Below are positions 15,809 to 24,017 of a stretch of 64,000 bases of DNA, one piece after another; within the stretch, counting starts at the first letter, position 1, and each line of letters starts with the position of its first letter. Below the pieces are notes generated by a model. It did not search any database. It had not been told where the DNA came from and saw nothing but the letters and a program-made list of their open reading frames with translations. The position numbers were made by a program, and so were the translations under genes. The DNA comes from Hymenobacter sp. YIM 151500-1. Its GTDB lineage: Bacteria; Bacteroidota; Bacteroidia; Cytophagales; Hymenobacteraceae. The stretch covers positions 4,484,001 through 4,548,000 of the forward strand of contig NZ_CP110139.1 of assembly GCF_025979885.1 (NCBI RefSeq), written 5' to 3'.

Positions 15809-16774
15809 CTACAACGCATCGGCCAGGCGCAATACCTCGGCGCGGGCCTGCTGAATTTCGGGAGCGTCGGGGAAGGTGTGCTGCACCCAGCGGGTAAAGC
15901 CACTGACCATTTCGCCCACGGCTTGGCGCTGGCTGCCGGAAGCAGCTTCCGTAGCTGCCGCTTCAGCGGCCGGCAAAGTCGGAAAGGCCTCTTCCAGCCC
16001 CAGGCGGCCCATCACATCCGACACGAACACCATGCCGCATACCTGCATGGCCTGGTAAAGCTGCACCAGCTGCGGCATGGTGAGCGGCAAAGGCTCCTGC
16101 GCCTGGGCGTGGCCGAACCGCTCAATTAGGAGTTCCAGGGCGGCGGGTCGGAGCTGGGGTAGTTGGGCTACGGCTTGCAGAAACGGATGGCTCGCAACTG
16201 GGGGCAGGCTGTGCACCAGCAGCAGTGCCAGACGCAGCATGTGCAGCTGGGGTTCGGTGAGGCGCACTGTAGCGGCCGGCGCCGCCGGGAGTTGTCCCGG
16301 CAAGAACCGGGCAAATGCCTCTTCTACCCGCAGGCGGTGCAGACCCAGGGAAACGCTGCCGGCCGGTGGAGGCACGTAGTCTTCCAGCGTAGTCAGGAAG
16401 GCGCCGCTCAGCTCAGTACAATACGCTGTCAGGCTGGCTACTTGCTCGGCGCTGATGTGCATCTGCTGCTGCACGTAGGCCAGCACGGGCTTGGCCAGCG
16501 TGGTGCCTAGTGTCAGGCGGCCCAACAGCAGCACATGATAGAGGGCCAGCGGCTCGGTGCCCAGCACGGCCAGTAGCTCCTCGTGGCTGCTGATGCTGTT
16601 GAGGCGCTGCACACTGCTCAGGGTAAGGCCCGTGAGGTGAGTAAGTTGCTGCAGTAGTTCGTCGGGCGGACGGCTCAGCAGCTCGGCCACGGCCATGCCG
16701 TGCAGGCTCAAGCTGTGAGCCAGCTGGTCGTAGAAATCGGCGGGAAGAGAGGTAAGCCAGGAGTCAGCAGCCAT
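15809..16774 (-). CDS. Helical protein of unknown function
   Basis: The 321-residue, Leu/Ala-rich, all-helical protein starts MAADSWLTSLPADFYDQLAHS. A 15-residue upstream extension is possible but unconvincing. There is no signal peptide, and the hydrophobic residues are amphipathic rather than membrane-like. No catalytic motif was seen. The sequence runs through repeated helix pairs of ~35 residues, so an alpha-helical solenoid is plausible. It is divergent from ruvB. I did not recognise the family. Confidence 0.55.
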   Translation of the reverse strand: MAADSWLTSLPADFYDQLAHSLSLHGMAVAELLSRPPDELLQQLTHLTGLTLSSVQRLNSISSHEELLAVLGTEPLALYHVLLLGRLTLGTTLAKPVLAYVQQQMHISAEQVASLTAYCTELSGAFLTTLEDYVPPPAGSVSLGLHRLRVEEAFARFLPGQLPAAPAATVRLTEPQLHMLRLALLLVHSLPPVASHPFLQAVAQLPQLRPAALELLIERFGHAQAQEPLPLTMPQLVQLYQAMQVCGMVFVSDVMGRLGLEEAFPTLPAAEAAATEAASGSQRQAVGEMVSGFTRWVQHTFPDAPEIQQARAEVLRLADAL

Positions 16775-16919
16775 GCAAGCGTATAGTAAACGGCCCGTAA
16801 GGTACAACGGCAGCAGCAAGGGCAGGCCGGTAACGAGTAGACTTGCTACTAAATTTAGTAAGATAGACTTGCGGCAATATTTTTTGCTAAAAAGGGCACC
16901 AAGGCACTGCTCAGCATGT

Positions 16920-16927
16920 TACCTTTC
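16920..16927 (+). promoter_or_regulatory. Promoter -7 element (TACCTTTC) of ruvB
   Basis: A seven-of-eight TAnnTTTG match lies 27 bases before the ruvB ATG. Confidence 0.6.
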
Positions 16928-16953
16928 GACACGCTGAACCCTATTTTGAGCTT

Positions 16954-18006
16954 ATGCGCGAACCGCTTCTAACGGGTGGCACCGAGCACTACGACGCCAC
17001 CGACAAAGACATTGACAAGGCCCTGCGCCCCCTTTCCTTCGACGATTTCACCGGCCAGGATAAGGTAGTAGAAAACCTGAAGGTGTTTGTGGCAGCTGCC
17101 AAGCGCCGCGGCGACGCCCTCGACCACGTGCTCCTGCACGGGCCGCCCGGCCTGGGCAAAACCACCCTGTCCCACATTATTGCCAACGAGCTGGAAGCCG
17201 GTATCAAGATGACCTCCGGCCCGGTGCTCGACAAGCCTTCCGACCTGGCTGGCCTGCTCACCAACCTGGAGCCGCACGATGTGCTGTTCATCGACGAAAT
17301 CCATCGTCTGAACCCGGTGGTGGAGGAGTACCTGTACTCAGCCATGGAGGACTACCGCATCGACATCATGCTCGACTCGGGCCCCAATGCCCGCTCGGTG
17401 CAGATTTCGTTGTCGCCGTTTACGCTGATTGGGGCCACCACGCGCTCCGGCATGCTCACCTCGCCGCTGCGGGCCCGCTTCGGCATCAGCTCCCGCCTGG
17501 AGTACTACGACTCCAAGCTGCTAACCACCATCGTGCAACGCTCGGCCGAAATTCTGGGCACGCCCATTCACGAGGACGCGGCCTTTGAAATTGCCCGCCG
17601 CTCGCGTGGTACGCCCCGCATTGCCAACAACCTGCTGCGCCGCACCCGCGACTTCGCCCAGATTAAAGGTACCGGCACCATTACCGTTGATATTGCCCAG
17701 TTTGCTCTGGCCGCTCTCGACGTGGACGCCCGCGGCCTCGACGATATGGACAAGCGCATCCTCACCACCATCATCGACAAGTTCAAGGGTGGCCCCGTGG
17801 GCATCACCACCATTGCCACGGCCTGCGGCGAGGAAGCCGAAACCATCGAGGAAGTGTACGAGCCCTTCCTTATTCAGGAAGGCTACATCAAGCGCACCAG
17901 CCGCGGCCGTGAGGCTACCGAAGCGGCCTACGAACACCTGGGCCGCCCCATGCCCCAGCACCTGCGCGGCAACTCGGGGAGCACCACGGGGGAGCTGTTC
18001 AGCTAA
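16954..18006 (+). CDS. ruvB: Holliday junction branch-migration ATPase RuvB
   Basis: The 350 residues are the full family length. It has an N-terminal ALRPLSFDDFTGQ, Walker A HGPPGLGKTT (~62), Walker B DVLFIDEIHRL (~107), sensor region IGATTRSGMLTSPLRARFG including the arginine finger, and the C-terminal winged helix with GYIKRTSRGREAT. It forms hexamers that drive branch migration with RuvA during recombination and repair. RuvA and RuvC are not in the window. A strong terminator follows. Confidence 0.98.
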   Translation: MREPLLTGGTEHYDATDKDIDKALRPLSFDDFTGQDKVVENLKVFVAAAKRRGDALDHVLLHGPPGLGKTTLSHIIANELEAGIKMTSGPVLDKPSDLAGLLTNLEPHDVLFIDEIHRLNPVVEEYLYSAMEDYRIDIMLDSGPNARSVQISLSPFTLIGATTRSGMLTSPLRARFGISSRLEYYDSKLLTTIVQRSAEILGTPIHEDAAFEIARRSRGTPRIANNLLRRTRDFAQIKGTGTITVDIAQFALAALDVDARGLDDMDKRILTTIIDKFKGGPVGITTIATACGEEAETIEEVYEPFLIQEGYIKRTSRGREATEAAYEHLGRPMPQHLRGNSGSTTGELFS

Positions 18007-18035
18007 GCTTTACAAGCCTGCTTTACTACTAGTGG

Positions 18036-18061
18036 AACGCACCGCCCGCAGCGGTGCGTTT
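18036..18061 (+). terminator. Intrinsic terminator of ruvB
   Basis: AACGCACCGC pairs with GCGGTGCGTT around a 5-base loop, followed by a T-rich tail. Confidence 0.85.
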
Positions 18062-18075
18062 CTAGTTTTCAGCCG

Positions 18076-18083
18076 TATCTTTC
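18076..18083 (+). promoter_or_regulatory. Promoter -7 element (TATCTTTC), four bases from an ATG
   Basis: A seven-of-eight TAnnTTTG match lies four bases before the antitoxin ATG. The mRNA would be leaderless or start at the ATG itself. Confidence 0.6.
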
Positions 18084-18087
18084 TAGT

Positions 18088-18327
18088 ATGGAAACGCAGC
18101 AATTAGTTAAAGAAATCAACAGCCTGCCCGCTGATGCGCTTAGGGAACTGGAACGTTTTCTAGTTCAACTAAAATGGCGTTATGCCCAATCAACGCCACC
18201 TACTCAAGAAGAAATAATCCCGCTTACTGATCCGGAATTCTTTGGCATGTACGCAAACCGCGACGATATGCGCGACAGTGTGGAGTATATTCGGAAACTG
18301 CGGCGCGAGCAATGGGAAGTGAAATAA
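18088..18327 (+). CDS. Putative antitoxin of a PIN toxin
   Basis: The 79-residue protein starts METQQLVKEINSLPADALRE, a helix-LP-helix pattern seen in DUF2281-like antitoxins. A predicted toxin-binding tail (DPEFFGMYANRDDMRDSVEY) follows. Its 3' end overlaps the PIN-domain gene by 16 bases in another frame, as is usual for antitoxin-toxin pairs. It likely neutralises the toxin and represses the shared promoter. The identification depends mainly on position and size. Confidence 0.75.
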   Translation: METQQLVKEINSLPADALRELERFLVQLKWRYAQSTPPTQEEIIPLTDPEFFGMYANRDDMRDSVEYIRKLRREQWEVK

Positions 18328-18725
18328 GCCCGTTTTTGCTGGTGGATTCGGATGTGTTGATTGATTGGCAGCGCGGGATTCAACAGGCCGCCGAGCAGAT
18401 AGCCATCGTACAGCGACTGAGTGTGCCGGCTGTTAGTGTAGTGACCCGGATGGAGCTTATCGTAGGAAGCCAAAGCCGTGAATATCAGCAACGCACTGAG
18501 AAGCTATTGCGGCCCTTTCGCGTTGTGCAGATAGACGAGCAGATTTCTCTGGTGGCAAATGACTTAGTAACGCGCTTCTACCTCAGCAGTGGGTTGTTGC
18601 TTCCGGATGCCTTGATTGCGGCAACTGCCCTTGTGCATCGCGCGCCCCTGCTCACCAAAAATCAGCGTGATTTTCAGTTTATTCCAGAATTGAATGTGCT
18701 GCCATACCCTGGGGCTGCTTCGTAA
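18312..18725 (+). CDS. PIN-domain ribonuclease toxin (VapC-like)
   Basis: The 137-residue PIN domain has the first acidic motif LLVDSDVLIDW (~8-18), a conserved Glu in TRMELIVGSQ (~49), the second Asp in LLLPDALIAATAL (~100), and TKNQRDFQFIPEL near the end. VapC enzymes are Mg-dependent endoribonucleases that cut tRNA or rRNA when the antitoxin is lost. The stop TAA overlaps the queG ATG by one base (TAATG), so the toxin and a tRNA-modification gene are translationally linked. Confidence 0.88.
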   Translation: MGSEISPFLLVDSDVLIDWQRGIQQAAEQIAIVQRLSVPAVSVVTRMELIVGSQSREYQQRTEKLLRPFRVVQIDEQISLVANDLVTRFYLSSGLLLPDALIAATALVHRAPLLTKNQRDFQFIPELNVLPYPGAAS

Positions 18726-19711
18726 TGCTTCCCACCGCCCACTATACCGCTTTCATCAAACGCCGGGCGGCGGAGCTGGGCTTTATGTACTGCGGCATTA
18801 GTAGGGCCGAGTTTCTGGAAGAGGAAGCGCCGCGCCTCGAAAACTGGCTGAGCCGCCAGATGCACGGACAGATGCGCTACATGGAAAACCACTTTGACAA
18901 GCGCCTCGACCCGCGCCTGCTCGTCGACGGGGCCAAATCCGTCATTTCCCTGCTGCTCAACTACTACCCGCCCGAGGAAACCCAGCAGCCCGACGACACG
19001 CTGCGCATCAGCAAGTACGCCTACGGCCGCGACTACCACTTTGTCATCAAAGACAAACTCAAGACCCTGCTTCAGGACATGCAGCAGGAAATTGGCGAAA
19101 TAGGTGGCCGGTGCTTCGTCGACTCGGCGCCGGTGCTCGACAAGGCCTGGGCCAAGAAAAGCGGTTTGGGCTGGGTGGGCAAGAATTCCAACCTGATTAC
19201 GCCCGGCGTGGGCTCGTTCTACTTCATTGCCGAGCTGATTGTGGACGTGGAGCTGGACTACGACGGCCCCATCAAAGACTACTGCGGCACCTGCCGCAAG
19301 TGCCTGGATGCCTGCCCCACCCAGGCCATTACCGAGCCCTACGTGGTGGATGGCTCCAAGTGCATCAGCTACTTCACCATTGAGCTGAAAGACCAGATTC
19401 CGACCCAGGTGCAGGGCCAGTTCGGCAATTGGGTGTTCGGCTGCGACATCTGCCAGGATGTGTGCCCCTGGAACCGGTTTGCCCGGCCCCACCAGGAGCC
19501 CCAGTTCAACCCGCACCCCAGCCTCAAAGACCTAACGCCCGGCGACTGGCGCGAAATCACGCACGAGCTGTTTTCGGAGCTGTTCCGGCAGTCGGCGGTG
19601 AAGCGCACGGGCTACGCAGGTTTGCAGCGCAACATTCGGTTTGTGCTGGGCGAAGAAGCTGCCCCGGCTACCACCGCCAGCGACTCAGCTACCGATGAGC
19701 CGCGAATGTAG
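18725..19711 (+). CDS. queG: Epoxyqueuosine reductase QueG
   Basis: The 328-residue enzyme has the cobalamin-binding and catalytic region with FVDSAPVLDKAW and GWVGKNSNLI (~130-160). Two [4Fe-4S] clusters are shown by CGTCRKCLDACP and CDICQDVCPW. It reduces epoxyqueuosine to queuosine at position 34 of tRNAs reading NAU/NAC. The length is that of the shorter Bacteroidota form without the HEAT-like C-terminal extension. The ATG overlaps the toxin stop by one base, an unusual partner. Confidence 0.95.
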   Translation: MLPTAHYTAFIKRRAAELGFMYCGISRAEFLEEEAPRLENWLSRQMHGQMRYMENHFDKRLDPRLLVDGAKSVISLLLNYYPPEETQQPDDTLRISKYAYGRDYHFVIKDKLKTLLQDMQQEIGEIGGRCFVDSAPVLDKAWAKKSGLGWVGKNSNLITPGVGSFYFIAELIVDVELDYDGPIKDYCGTCRKCLDACPTQAITEPYVVDGSKCISYFTIELKDQIPTQVQGQFGNWVFGCDICQDVCPWNRFARPHQEPQFNPHPSLKDLTPGDWREITHELFSELFRQSAVKRTGYAGLQRNIRFVLGEEAAPATTASDSATDEPRM

Positions 19712-19798
19712 GCTACTCAGCAGTTGGAATCATTAGAGACAAGCAAAGGAAATCTGTGCAATCCATTTAATCTGCACAATCTGTGATTAGTAGAAGCG

Positions 19799-19848
19799 CC
19801 GGAGCCGGGCGCGAGCTTGTCGTAAGTGACAAGCGGCGCCCGGCTCCG
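19799..19848. terminator. Long hairpin after queG
   Basis: A 14-bp stem CCGGAGCCGGGCGC with its complement encloses a second stem CTTGTC/GACAAG. There is no T-run. It may be a terminator-like or dispersed element. It is preceded by the AATCTGTGCAATCC / AATCTGCACAATC motif at 19750-19785, which looks like a remnant of another inverted repeat. Confidence 0.6.
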
Positions 19849-19875
19849 GGGTCTGAAAAGAAGATAGGTTGGAAG

Positions 19876-20070
19876 CTACGCTACCACGGGCTGCGCAAAT
19901 ACCCGATTCAGGATGCGGCGGTAGAGCTTCGAGAACTGCTGGTAGCACCACACTTTCAGCTCAGACAGCTCGGCCGGGACCAGCATACGCAGGGCCTTGC
20001 GCAGTTCTTTTTCAAAGAGAATCTTGTCGAAGCTCACTTTGAGCAGAATGGTTTTTGCGTACTCAAGCAT
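19876..20070 (-). CDS. Small conserved-type hypothetical protein
   Basis: This 64-residue protein, MLEYAKTILLKVSFDKILFE then KELRKALRMLVPAELSELK, is basic, helical and cytosolic. It resembles a short protein common in Cytophagales genomes, from memory and without verification. No domain is known to me. The good codon use and compact helical pattern support a real gene. Confidence 0.6.
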   Translation of the reverse strand: MLEYAKTILLKVSFDKILFEKELRKALRMLVPAELSELKVWCYQQFSKLYRRILNRVFAQPVVA

Positions 20071-20258
20071 GGCTTTTTGAGATGTTTGGTAAAGGGCAAC
20101 AGTAGGGCGGAAGTCAGAAACGAGAGCTTATACGGACAAGTCAAAAAAAGGCTTGCGGTATAAGACCGGGGTCAGCACGCTTTTGTTTGAAGATACAAAC
20201 TTTTGTTCGATATATACAACCAAACGGTTGTTAGCAGTTCCCAACAGCACCTGAAAGC

Positions 20259-20290
20259 ACAAAAGGAACGACGAAAGTCGTTCCTTTTGT
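20259..20290. terminator. Strong bidirectional hairpin
   Basis: A perfect 14-bp stem ACAAAAGGAACGAC with its complement closes a GAAA tetraloop. The A-run and T-run flank the stem. It lies downstream of the ferritin-like gene on the minus strand. The remaining 20071-20258 is AT-rich and holds no gene. Confidence 0.85.
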
Positions 20291-20318
20291 ATCGGTAACG
20301 CAGTCAGGGAGTTGAAAC

Positions 20319-21197
20319 TTAATACGCGAACAGCCCAACAATGGCTTCTGCGGAGGGCCCGTCCAGCGGCTCGTCGAAGGCCTCGGCTACTTTGGCCAGA
20401 ATGGCGTCGAGGGGCAGTGGGGGAGTGGCTACGTTGATGGGCAGCGATTCGCGGAAGGGCACCAGGCGCGGGCCGGGCAGCAGCTGGGTGGTGGTTTGCT
20501 CGTTGGCATACACCTGGGCGGCCACGGCCGCCGGGCCCACCGGAGCGTCGGTGGGGCTGCTCCAGCTTTTTACCTGGGCCCCGCGCTGGCGGCGTAGCGT
20601 CCGGATGTGGGCGGCGTGCCGGGCTTCGGTGGAATGGGCGCGCAGGGCGGTTTCGAGCAGGAAATTATCGGCTTGCAGAAACTCCACCTGGCCTTTATAG
20701 GCCCGCACGCCCGCGTCTTCGAGTAGCTGCGCTACCTGCAAAAACGTGTCGAAGTTGTCGAATACATCCGGGAACGAGGCCGCCTGGGTGCCGTTTTTGC
20801 TACCCGTAAAGTCGAAGTTGGGCTTGGTGGGCACGGTGCCGCCGGAGCTGCGCAGCACGCCTTCCAGCAAAGCCACGTGTTGCTGCTCGTGGCTCTGGAT
20901 GGTCTGGATGGCCGCTCTGGTGGCCGCCGAGCCGAAAAAGGAAGTAGGCTTAGCTAGGGCGCGGGTATAGAACTCGTTTTCCAAGTATTCCAGCGTCAGG
21001 GCCAGGCGCAGGGCGTCGTAGGTGCTGGCAGTGGGACGGGCCTGGGCCGGCGGGGCAAGGGCCAGGCTGAGAGCAGCGGGCAAAGCCGCGGCGCTAGTCT
21101 GGGCCAGGCGGCTCAGGGCGCGGCGGCGGGTGTCGGCCGCGGCCGGCGTCGGCGTGTCGGCGCTGGCCAGGTGGCTCAGCAGCTTCAGAAAATCCAT
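20319..21197 (-). CDS. Ferritin-like domain protein, non-lipoprotein type (copy 2)
   Basis: The 292-residue protein has the four-helix ferritin-like (desiccation-related) pattern: TLEYLENEFYTRAL, IQSHEQQHVALLEGVL, EDAGVRAYKGQ, and HSTEARHAAHIRTLR. This gives the two ExxH-type metal sites. The N-terminal ~60 residues contain RRRALSRLAQTSAAALPAAL, a twin-arginine-like hydrophobic stretch, but start with MDFLKLLSHLASAD rather than a standard signal. It follows its lipoprotein-type partner by 31 bases. It is the counterpart of the gene at 22109; iron or oxidative-stress roles are inferred only. Confidence 0.85.
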   Translation of the reverse strand: MDFLKLLSHLASADTPTPAAADTRRRALSRLAQTSAAALPAALSLALAPPAQARPTASTYDALRLALTLEYLENEFYTRALAKPTSFFGSAATRAAIQTIQSHEQQHVALLEGVLRSSGGTVPTKPNFDFTGSKNGTQAASFPDVFDNFDTFLQVAQLLEDAGVRAYKGQVEFLQADNFLLETALRAHSTEARHAAHIRTLRRQRGAQVKSWSSPTDAPVGPAAVAAQVYANEQTTTQLLPGPRLVPFRESLPINVATPPLPLDAILAKVAEAFDEPLDGPSAEAIVGLFAY

Positions 21198-21228
21198 AGC
21201 GAAAAACGAAAATGCGCTAGAAATGCGC

Positions 21229-21945
21229 CTACAGCGTGGGCAGATTGGTACCTACCAGCGTTATCTTAACATACTTGCTCACGGCCTCCAGCACCTGCAC
21301 CGGGGTGAGGGCGGTGTCGAGGCCGGTGCTGCCTACCACGTCGGTGCCGGCGAAGGAGCCGGGTTCCAGCAGCTCCCGCACCACGGCCGCGTGCCGAGCT
21401 TCTACGGAAGCTATTTTGCCGGCCAGGCGCAGGTAGCCAGTGCCTTCTGCGGTTAGGTCAAACAGCTTGCCGGCCCCGTTGTAGGCGGCCACGCCCAGGT
21501 CTTCGAGCGTGCGGGCGGCGGCCAGCACGCCGGCGCGGGTGGTCAGCGTGAACGAGGAGAAATCAAAGGCCAGCGGCTCGGTGAAATTGGCGTCGTAGGC
21601 ATTGGAGCCCAGCGTATACTTAAAGGTTTCGCGGTGAATTACCTCATGGTCGCGCAAATCCACGAACAGAGCCCGGTCGGCGGCGGTAAAGTCGGCGGGA
21701 AACGTGGTGACGACGGCCTGGTAGAAGGCAGCTTCCAGCTGCTCCAGCAGGTAGGCGTAGTTCAACAGCCCCAAGTTGCCCCGGCCAAACACCAAGGTGC
21801 CCGTGCCGGCCGTGGTGGGTTGTTCGGGCGTATCATCATCGTCGCAGCCTGCCAGCACCAGGGCCGACGAAGCAGCGGTGGCACCGGCTACGCGCAGAAA
21901 AAAACGGCGGCGCACCGGGCGCCCCAGAAAAGAAGAGAAGGACAT
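21229..21945 (-). CDS. Ferritin-like domain lipoprotein with Tat-like signal (copy 2)
   Basis: The protein is 238 residues from the ATG giving MSFSSFLGRPVRRRFFLRVA then GATAASSALVLAGC: a twin-arginine RRxFF motif and an LAGC lipobox. Ferritin-like helices follow with LLEQLEAAFYQAV, DHEVIHRETFK, RTLEDLGVAAYNGAG and SVEARHAAVVREL. Folding before export by Tat would suit a metal-loaded protein. It pairs with the gene at 20319 and mirrors the pair at 22109/22996. Confidence 0.85.
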   Translation of the reverse strand: MSFSSFLGRPVRRRFFLRVAGATAASSALVLAGCDDDDTPEQPTTAGTGTLVFGRGNLGLLNYAYLLEQLEAAFYQAVVTTFPADFTAADRALFVDLRDHEVIHRETFKYTLGSNAYDANFTEPLAFDFSSFTLTTRAGVLAAARTLEDLGVAAYNGAGKLFDLTAEGTGYLRLAGKIASVEARHAAVVRELLEPGSFAGTDVVGSTGLDTALTPVQVLEAVSKYVKITLVGTNLPTL

Positions 21946-22051
21946 AAGCAAACACAATATCAGCCCGCGGAGCAACCGGCTCCCACGCTGATGCAAACAA
22001 AGGTAACGTGTTCTAGTGGGATGCTGGAGCCGGGCCGGAGGTTGCAAAAAG

Positions 22052-22084
22052 AAAAGCGCCTTCCGCAAAACGGAAGGCGCTTTT
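22052..22084 (-). terminator. Terminator separating the two ferritin-like pairs
   Basis: AAAAGCGCCTTCCG pairs perfectly with its complement around a 5-base loop, with T-run exits on both strands. It lies just after the stop of the 22109 gene, so the two gene pairs are separate transcripts. Confidence 0.88.
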
Positions 22085-22108
22085 AGATACTTCTATGAAA
22101 AAGGAAGC

Positions 22109-22963
22109 TTAGAACTTCACCACCGAGCGGGCAATGTTGGTAACGGTGGTGCTGTCGAGGCCTTCATCGAAGGCGGCGCTAACGTCGGCGGCCGTGTAGG
22201 TCGTGCCAAGGGCAGTAGTCAGGTTGGCAATACCGCCCTGAGCCAGGTTGTCTTCGGCGGGGAACAGGTTTACCGGGTTGCCGGCGCCGTACACGGGGGC
22301 CGGAGCGCCGTTGGCATCGGCATTCACAACCCACGGCATGATGCCAGTCTGGTTGCCGGCCGTAGCACCGCGGCGCATGTAGCGAATGTGGGCAGCGTGG
22401 CGAGCTTCTACCGAGTGAATTTGCAGGGCCGTTTGCAGTACGTTGTTGGGGTTGCCGGCGCCCTTAATAACCGTAGCCTGGCCTTTATAGGCCCGCACAC
22501 CGGTGTCCTCAAACGCCTGAGCAAACGTCAGGAAGGTGCTGTAGGTAGAGAAGGCCGAGCCGAAGTCAAAACCGTTGGCCGGGGCCGGGTCTTTGGCATT
22601 ACCCAAGGCGGTTTCCAGCAGGTTTACGTGGGCCAGCTCGTGGGCCCGGATGGTTTCAATGGCGGTGCGGGCGGCACCGGTCAGGGGCACGGTGAGGGTG
22701 GCGGCTTTCAGGGCCTGGTCGTAGAAGCTGTACTCCAGGCGCTCCAGCAGCAGGGCGTAGTTGAGCACGGCATTCACCGAGGTCAGCGTGTTCTGGCCCA
22801 TGGCTTTGTTGAAAGCCGAGCCAATGGCAATGGGCGCGGCGGCCAGGGCCATTTTCTTGCTCAAGTCGCCGAGGGCAGTGAGGGCGCTGCGGCGGTGGGT
22901 GAGGCGGTCCATGATTTCAGGATCAGCCTTCTCCAGCTCGGAAATTATCTTAAACAGGTTCAT
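22109..22963 (-). CDS. Ferritin-like domain protein, non-lipoprotein type (copy 1)
   Basis: The 284-residue protein has LLLERLEYSFYDQAL, IRAHELAHVNLLETAL, FEDTGVRAYKGQ and HSVEARHAAHIRYMR, the four-helix metal-binding pattern. The N-terminus MNLFKIISELEKADPEIMDR precedes a hydrophobic stretch after RRSALTALGDL, so export is possible but not obvious. It follows its lipoprotein partner by 32 bases. Sequence and order match the 20319 gene. Confidence 0.85.
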   Translation of the reverse strand: MNLFKIISELEKADPEIMDRLTHRRSALTALGDLSKKMALAAAPIAIGSAFNKAMGQNTLTSVNAVLNYALLLERLEYSFYDQALKAATLTVPLTGAARTAIETIRAHELAHVNLLETALGNAKDPAPANGFDFGSAFSTYSTFLTFAQAFEDTGVRAYKGQATVIKGAGNPNNVLQTALQIHSVEARHAAHIRYMRRGATAGNQTGIMPWVVNADANGAPAPVYGAGNPVNLFPAEDNLAQGGIANLTTALGTTYTAADVSAAFDEGLDSTTVTNIARSVVKF

Positions 22964-22995
22964 AGTACGGGAAAATCAAAAGAGGAGAAGGATGA

Positions 22996-23718
22996 TTATT
23001 TGCCTACGTTGTCGCCGTTGATCTTTTCTTTGATGAACGGCTGAGCGGCGGTCAGCACCTGCGATACCGTCAGCGCTTGGTCGAGGCCCTGGGCGTTTAC
23101 CACGTCGGAAGCGGAGAAGCTGCCGGGCGTAATCAGGTCCCGGATGTAGGCAGCGTGGCGGGCTTCTACCGACACAATTTTGCCGGCAATCAGCAGGTAA
23201 GCATCGGTCTTGATGAGCGCACCAGCACCGTTGTAGGCAGCTACGCCTAAGTCCTCGAACGTGCGGGCCGTGGTGAGCACCGAGTTGCGGTCCGAGAAAT
23301 TCACCTTGCTGAAATCAGGATTCAGACCCGGGATAATCTGGTTGGGCGCAGCTTGTGTAATGGCAGCCTTAAAGAAGTCGCGGTGAATGGCCTCGTGCTG
23401 GGCAATGGCGGTGAGGGCCATGCGCTCGTCGGTGGTGATGCCGGTGTAAGGCGTGGCTACCACTTGCTTGTAGAAAGCGGCTTCCAGCTGCTCCAGGGCA
23501 TAGGCGTAGTTCAGCACGCCCACGTCGCCTGAACCCAGGCTTACGGTAGAATTGTTGTTGGTAACGGTTTCTTCGTCATCGTCGCAGCCAGATAGCAGCA
23601 GGGCCGTGGCACCGGCCGTGGCACCAGCGTACATGAAGAAGGAACGACGCTTGATGGGCGTGTACAACGGTTTAGCGAATTCCGCGTCGTCGCCACCGCG
23701 TTGCGGGATGTTGGACAT
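22996..23718 (-). CDS. Ferritin-like domain lipoprotein with Tat-like signal (copy 1)
   Basis: The protein is 240 residues from the ATG preceding SNIPQRGGDDAEFAKPLYTP. It has a twin-arginine RRSFFMYAGATAG and an LSGC lipobox. An acidic DDDEE linker and ferritin-like helices follow (ALEQLEAAFYKQV, QHEAIHRDFFK, RTFEDLGVAAYNGAG, SVEARHAAYIRDL). A 12-residue upstream extension is ignored because it dilutes the Tat motif. It is the first gene of its pair. Confidence 0.85.
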   Translation of the reverse strand: MSNIPQRGGDDAEFAKPLYTPIKRRSFFMYAGATAGATALLLSGCDDDEETVTNNNSTVSLGSGDVGVLNYAYALEQLEAAFYKQVVATPYTGITTDERMALTAIAQHEAIHRDFFKAAITQAAPNQIIPGLNPDFSKVNFSDRNSVLTTARTFEDLGVAAYNGAGALIKTDAYLLIAGKIVSVEARHAAYIRDLITPGSFSASDVVNAQGLDQALTVSQVLTAAQPFIKEKINGDNVGK

Positions 23719-24017
23719 GGGAGAAGGGGTGAGAATGGTGAAAAATAAAGGCAATAATCAGCCACCCACCAAAGCGGCGGTTTTTGCGAGAAACTGGCAG
23801 AAAAGGGGAGTAGGCTATGTTGCGGGAAGATACGGAGCTATCTAGACAGCCAGATTCACCTAGAACAAAATTTTGTAACTCGACTACAAAGTCAGCACCG
23901 GAAAACCATCTTATTGCACTCAGTTTAGAACCTTGTCTTTCCAGAAGAAATGCCTTTCCGACAACGCAGGCGGTGTTTTTATGTACTTTTAAGCTTCAAG
24001 CTTGCTAGCTACTGTTC

